64,000 bases of DNA from Petrolisthes cinctipes (taxonomy: Eukaryota; Arthropoda; Malacostraca; Decapoda; Porcellanidae): assembly GCA_033782935.1 (NCBI GenBank), contig JAWQEG010000416.1:1-64000 (forward strand). Direction: 5' to 3'. This document shows positions 61,225 to 64,000 of the stretch, one piece after another. The translations under genes and the position numbers were made by a program. Under the pieces are notes generated by a model. The model was not told the origin of the DNA and searched no databases. It saw only the letters and a program-made list of their open reading frames with translations. How positions within the stretch are numbered: the stretch's first letter is position 1; each line of letters starts with the position of its first letter.

Positions 61225-61409
61225 TTAAGGGGACAGTACAGTATACAATACTTTGTAACATTGTAGCACCTTGAATTCCTCCGTAGTATGCCAGAAAACA
61301 GCAGCACCAAAAATAAACAATAATAATGATGATGGTCTGTTGTTACTTGGAATAGTTTGGAGGAATAATTAGTTGATCCAGAATTACCAATACTTTACTA
61401 TCACCTTAA
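61225..61409 (+). mobile_element. TTAA-flanked small MITE, copy 7
   Basis: 185 bp from TTAAGGGGACAGTACAG to ACTATCACCTTAA, slightly longer through an AAT-rich patch. Arms 'gaattcctccgtagtatgcc' and 'atagtttggaggaataatta' are clear. Confidence 0.82.
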
Positions 61410-61469
61410 TTCAACGTTATATAATATTTTGACCCGTTGAAATACTTGATACTAAAAGTAATGTGACAA

Positions 61470-61591
<122 letters not shown>

Positions 61592-63748
61592 GGGAAGGAA
61601 ACCCTCTTTAATACAGGTTTTGTTGAAGATAACTGCGAGCTCTGCGCTGTTTGTAGCAAAAAGAAGAAAGATTGTTCTTACATCAATCTGACAGACTATC
61701 AACCTACCCCTGAAGAAGATGAGATTCTCCAACTTGGGCTTAATTGTCATGTTGTCGAGAAACCCAAGGAAATGGATAAGAGGATTGAGATCGAATCACT
61801 ACTTGATTCCATCTTTTTACTTGATAACCAGGGAACTGTCACCACCACGGAGGAACTACAACCCCTTCTGCTCGCTGAGGCCCTGCAGGATCGTGGCAAC
61901 TACCGTAGCCACATTCTCACCCCAAGACTGAGACGTGCTGCTAGAGAGCTTCGACAGAGAGAAGGAATAGTCATCCGGAGGGCTGACAAGACTGCTGCCT
62001 TTGTCCTCATCAGCCAAGAAGAATACCTCACCAAATTGGACAATATACTCCACGACACCCAGAAATTTCAACGAGTGACTAGAAACCCGATAGAAGACAT
62101 TAAGAGGGGGGTGAACACCATTATTAGCACTATCAATGCTGTCAGAGGTGCTACTCATCTACCTAAGATTAGTGGTGACTTTGATGCTGGCTATATCTAT
62201 GGCAATGTCAAAACCCACAAACCTGATAACCCTCTTAGACCCATTATCAGCCAATGCCCAACTCCGACATACAAACTGGCGAAGACCTTAAACCGTATCC
62301 TGACCCCTTTTGTCCCAGACCAGTACTGCCTGAAATCATCAACAGACTTTCTACAATCAATCACTACTGCTCCTCCTGCAGGTGTAGTGGCTTCGTTGGA
62401 TGTGGAGAGTCTCTTCACTAATGTTCCCGTGGATGAGACCATCAACCTACTGCTGGACCACATCTACAGGAGTGAGAACACCCTACAGCTGGATATACCT
62501 GAGAACCCACTACGTAGACTTCTCCAGGTGTGTACCAAGGAGGCCCCATTCCGTGACCAGCGAGGCAACCTGTGGAAACAGATTGATGGTGTTGCCATGG
62601 GGTCCCCACTCGGGGTCCTCTTTGCCAACACATACATGGGGTTTGTTGAGCAGAGAGTGTTCCAGCGTATTCCACACCCTATAGCCTACCACCGTTATAT
62701 TGATGACACCTTTGTGGTTGCTGAGACACAAGTCTTACTAGACTCAGTCAGACATACCTTTGAAGAATGTTCAGTTCTCAGGTTTACCTGTGAACTTTCC
62801 CGTGAGAACACAATACCTTTTCAGGATCGATTTTCTACTACAGTCTACCGTAAACCTACCAACATTGGCCTCTGTCTGAATGGTGATAGTGAATGCCCAA
62901 CAAGGTTTAAGTCTACAGTGGTGACTGCATACGTCAAACGGGCCCTTACGCACTGTTCAACGTGGAATACTGTTCACCAAGAACTCGATTTCGTGGCCCA
63001 ACAGCTGGTGGATAATGGCTACTCTAATAAAGATATCCAACGTTTGACCAAACGCACCATGGACCAGTGGTACACCCAGGAGGACAGACCTGATGATGGT
63101 AGAAAGAAAATAAAGTTATTTTACAGAAATTTTATGCATAAGAATTATCAACAAGATGAAGCTGCTCTTCGGAACATAATTAATAACCATGTTGCAGTAA
63201 CGAACCCTGAGTCTGTGATTGATCTAATCATCTATTACAAGAACAAGAAGACGTCCCAGTTGCTGATGAAAAACTCTCCTCGGACTGACGGTGACCCTTT
63301 GAAGAGGCATGGGGTGGTCTACCAAATTATATGCCCAGCGAATGGATGCAGCCATTCTTACGTTGGTATGACCACTACTCGTCTTTCGAAGAGGTTATCT
63401 GTTCACCTGAAGGAGGGTAACTTCTACCAGCACTATGTGAGCGCCCATGGTAACCTACTGAGACCGCAACTACTACAATGCACATCAATTATTGATACTG
63501 ACGATGACAGTCGTCGACTAAGGTTGAGAGAAGCTCTACATATTTTGAAATTAAAACCTTCTCTCAACGTTACTCAAGAGACTCTTTTACTACCTACTAA
63601 CATCAGGCGAAACCGACCCACACCCACTCAAGACCCGGTAGCTGTAGGTATCCCTGTAAGACCACCAGAAAACCCAGCTAACCCAGACCCAGATCTCCCA
63701 ATCAGGCGCTCCGCCAGGCTACAACAACGTGGGTCAAGCCAGAGGTGA
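61592..63748 (+). CDS. Penelope-like element ORF: reverse transcriptase and GIY-YIG endonuclease
   Basis: The frame is open from the microsatellite edge at 61592 through ATG at 61772 to 63748, with 'CELCAVCSKKKKDCSYINL' upstream of the ATG, so the ORF is 5'-truncated. RT motifs: 'GYIYGNVKTHKPDNPLRPII', 'GVVASLDVESLFTNVPVDET', 'QIDGVAMGSPLGVLFANTYM' and an intact 'YIDDTFVV' (Asp 311 and 312 from 61772). The C-terminal GIY-YIG domain has 'GVVYQIICPANGCSHSYVGM' and 'RLSVHLKEG', and the tail is Pro/Arg-rich. The enzyme makes cDNA at chromosomal nicks or ends. No lesion is visible. It is a different subfamily from the decayed copy at 13-15 kb. Confidence 0.93.
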   Translation, partial: GKETLFNTGFVEDNCELCAVCSKKKKDCSYINLTDYQPTPEEDEILQLGLNCHVVEKPKEMDKRIEIESLLDSIFLLDNQGTVTTTEELQPLLLAEALQDRGNYRSHILTPRLRRAARELRQREGIVIRRADKTAAFVLISQEEYLTKLDNILHDTQKFQRVTRNPIEDIKRGVNTIISTINAVRGATHLPKISGDFDAGYIYGNVKTHKPDNPLRPIISQCPTPTYKLAKTLNRILTPFVPDQYCLKSSTDFLQSITTAPPAGVVASLDVESLFTNVPVDETINLLLDHIYRSENTLQLDIPENPLRRLLQVCTKEAPFRDQRGNLWKQIDGVAMGSPLGVLFANTYMGFVEQRVFQRIPHPIAYHRYIDDTFVVAETQVLLDSVRHTFEECSVLRFTCELSRENTIPFQDRFSTTVYRKPTNIGLCLNGDSECPTRFKSTVVTAYVKRALTHCSTWNTVHQELDFVAQQLVDNGYSNKDIQRLTKRTMDQWYTQEDRPDDGRKKIKLFYRNFMHKNYQQDEAALRNIINNHVAVTNPESVIDLIIYYKNKKTSQLLMKNSPRTDGDPLKRHGVVYQIICPANGCSHSYVGMTTTRLSKRLSVHLKEGNFYQHYVSAHGNLLRPQLLQCTSIIDTDDDSRRLRLREALHILKLKPSLNVTQETLLLPTNIRRNRPTPTQDPVAVGIPVRPPENPANPDPDLPIRRSARLQQRGSSQR

Positions 63749-64000
63749 CACGGGATCAAGCGGGACTGCTAACAGCCAATCAGGGCGCAGTATTATTATT
63801 GTTGTTATTATTATTATTGTAATCATTATTATTGTTATTATTATTATTATTGCTGTTGTTGCAACTATTAGTATTATTAGTATTATTATCAGGGCGCAGT
63901 ATGCACATAATCCAGCGGGACTGCTAACAGCCAATCAGGGCGCAGTATGCACAGCAGTACATTTACTCAGGGACTATAAATATATCTGTTACCTGTAAGA
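63749..64000 (+). repeat. Downstream region of the Penelope-like element with direct repeats and (ATT)n
   Basis: 'gcgggactgctaacagccaa' plus 'tcagggcgcagtat' occurs at about 63757-63791 and again at about 63917-63951, separated by an ATT/GTT-rich tract. These may belong to the element's terminal repeats. The window ends here. Confidence 0.7.

Overview
The window is eukaryotic and is made almost entirely of transposable elements and simple-sequence repeats; I recognise no host gene. The evidence is: spliceosomal intron signals inside transposon genes, tRNA-derived SINE-like units, long (CT)n, (AC)n, (GT)n, (AAT)n and (TAG)n arrays, and a wide mix of element classes (non-LTR, gypsy-like, errantivirus-like with an envelope gene, DIRS with tyrosine recombinase, Penelope-like, hAT, TTAA-flanked MITEs). 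This mix suggests an invertebrate, most likely an arthropod and perhaps a decapod crustacean; the taxon is inference only.

Layout. 1-4.0 kb: microsatellites, a decayed LINE 3' end, an RTE-like LINE remnant (-) and local satellites. 4.1-9.8 kb: a nearly complete two-ORF LINE (-) with an uninterrupted 1002-residue EN-RT protein whose catalytic FADD reads FAND. 10-15 kb: an internal fragment of an I-like LINE, minisatellites, a SINE-like unit and a decayed Penelope-like element (-) with a candidate hammerhead motif. 15.1-39.8 kb: a nested stack. A decayed gypsy-like element (protease followed by an integrase-type HHCC) is split by a 5.6 kb I-like LINE with a 10-bp target duplication (16719-22345). 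Beyond it stands an errantivirus-like LTR element (23057-39786, 726-bp LTRs differing at 5 sites). Its env gene is split by a 7.4 kb DIRS-like element (29784-37175, - strand) with inverted terminal repeats, an internal complementary region and a gag whose frame runs on across two consensus introns.

40-52 kb: GT minisatellites, TTAA-flanked elements of several families, a decayed hAT copy with an 8-bp duplication (45257-47601) and a 3.8 kb element with 25-bp inverted repeats and a CAG duplication (47632-51417). 52-58.5 kb: two related hAT transposase genes (-) with the same intron position; the second has TTAA elements inside its intron and a large internal deletion. 58.8-61.4 kb: an element with 80-bp inverted repeats and TA flanks, a long minisatellite and one more small MITE. 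61.6-63.75 kb: a Penelope-like ORF with intact RT and GIY-YIG motifs, the best-preserved coding sequence here.

Nothing works together as a host pathway. Each element carries, or once carried, its own mobility genes, and the insertion order can be read from the nesting.
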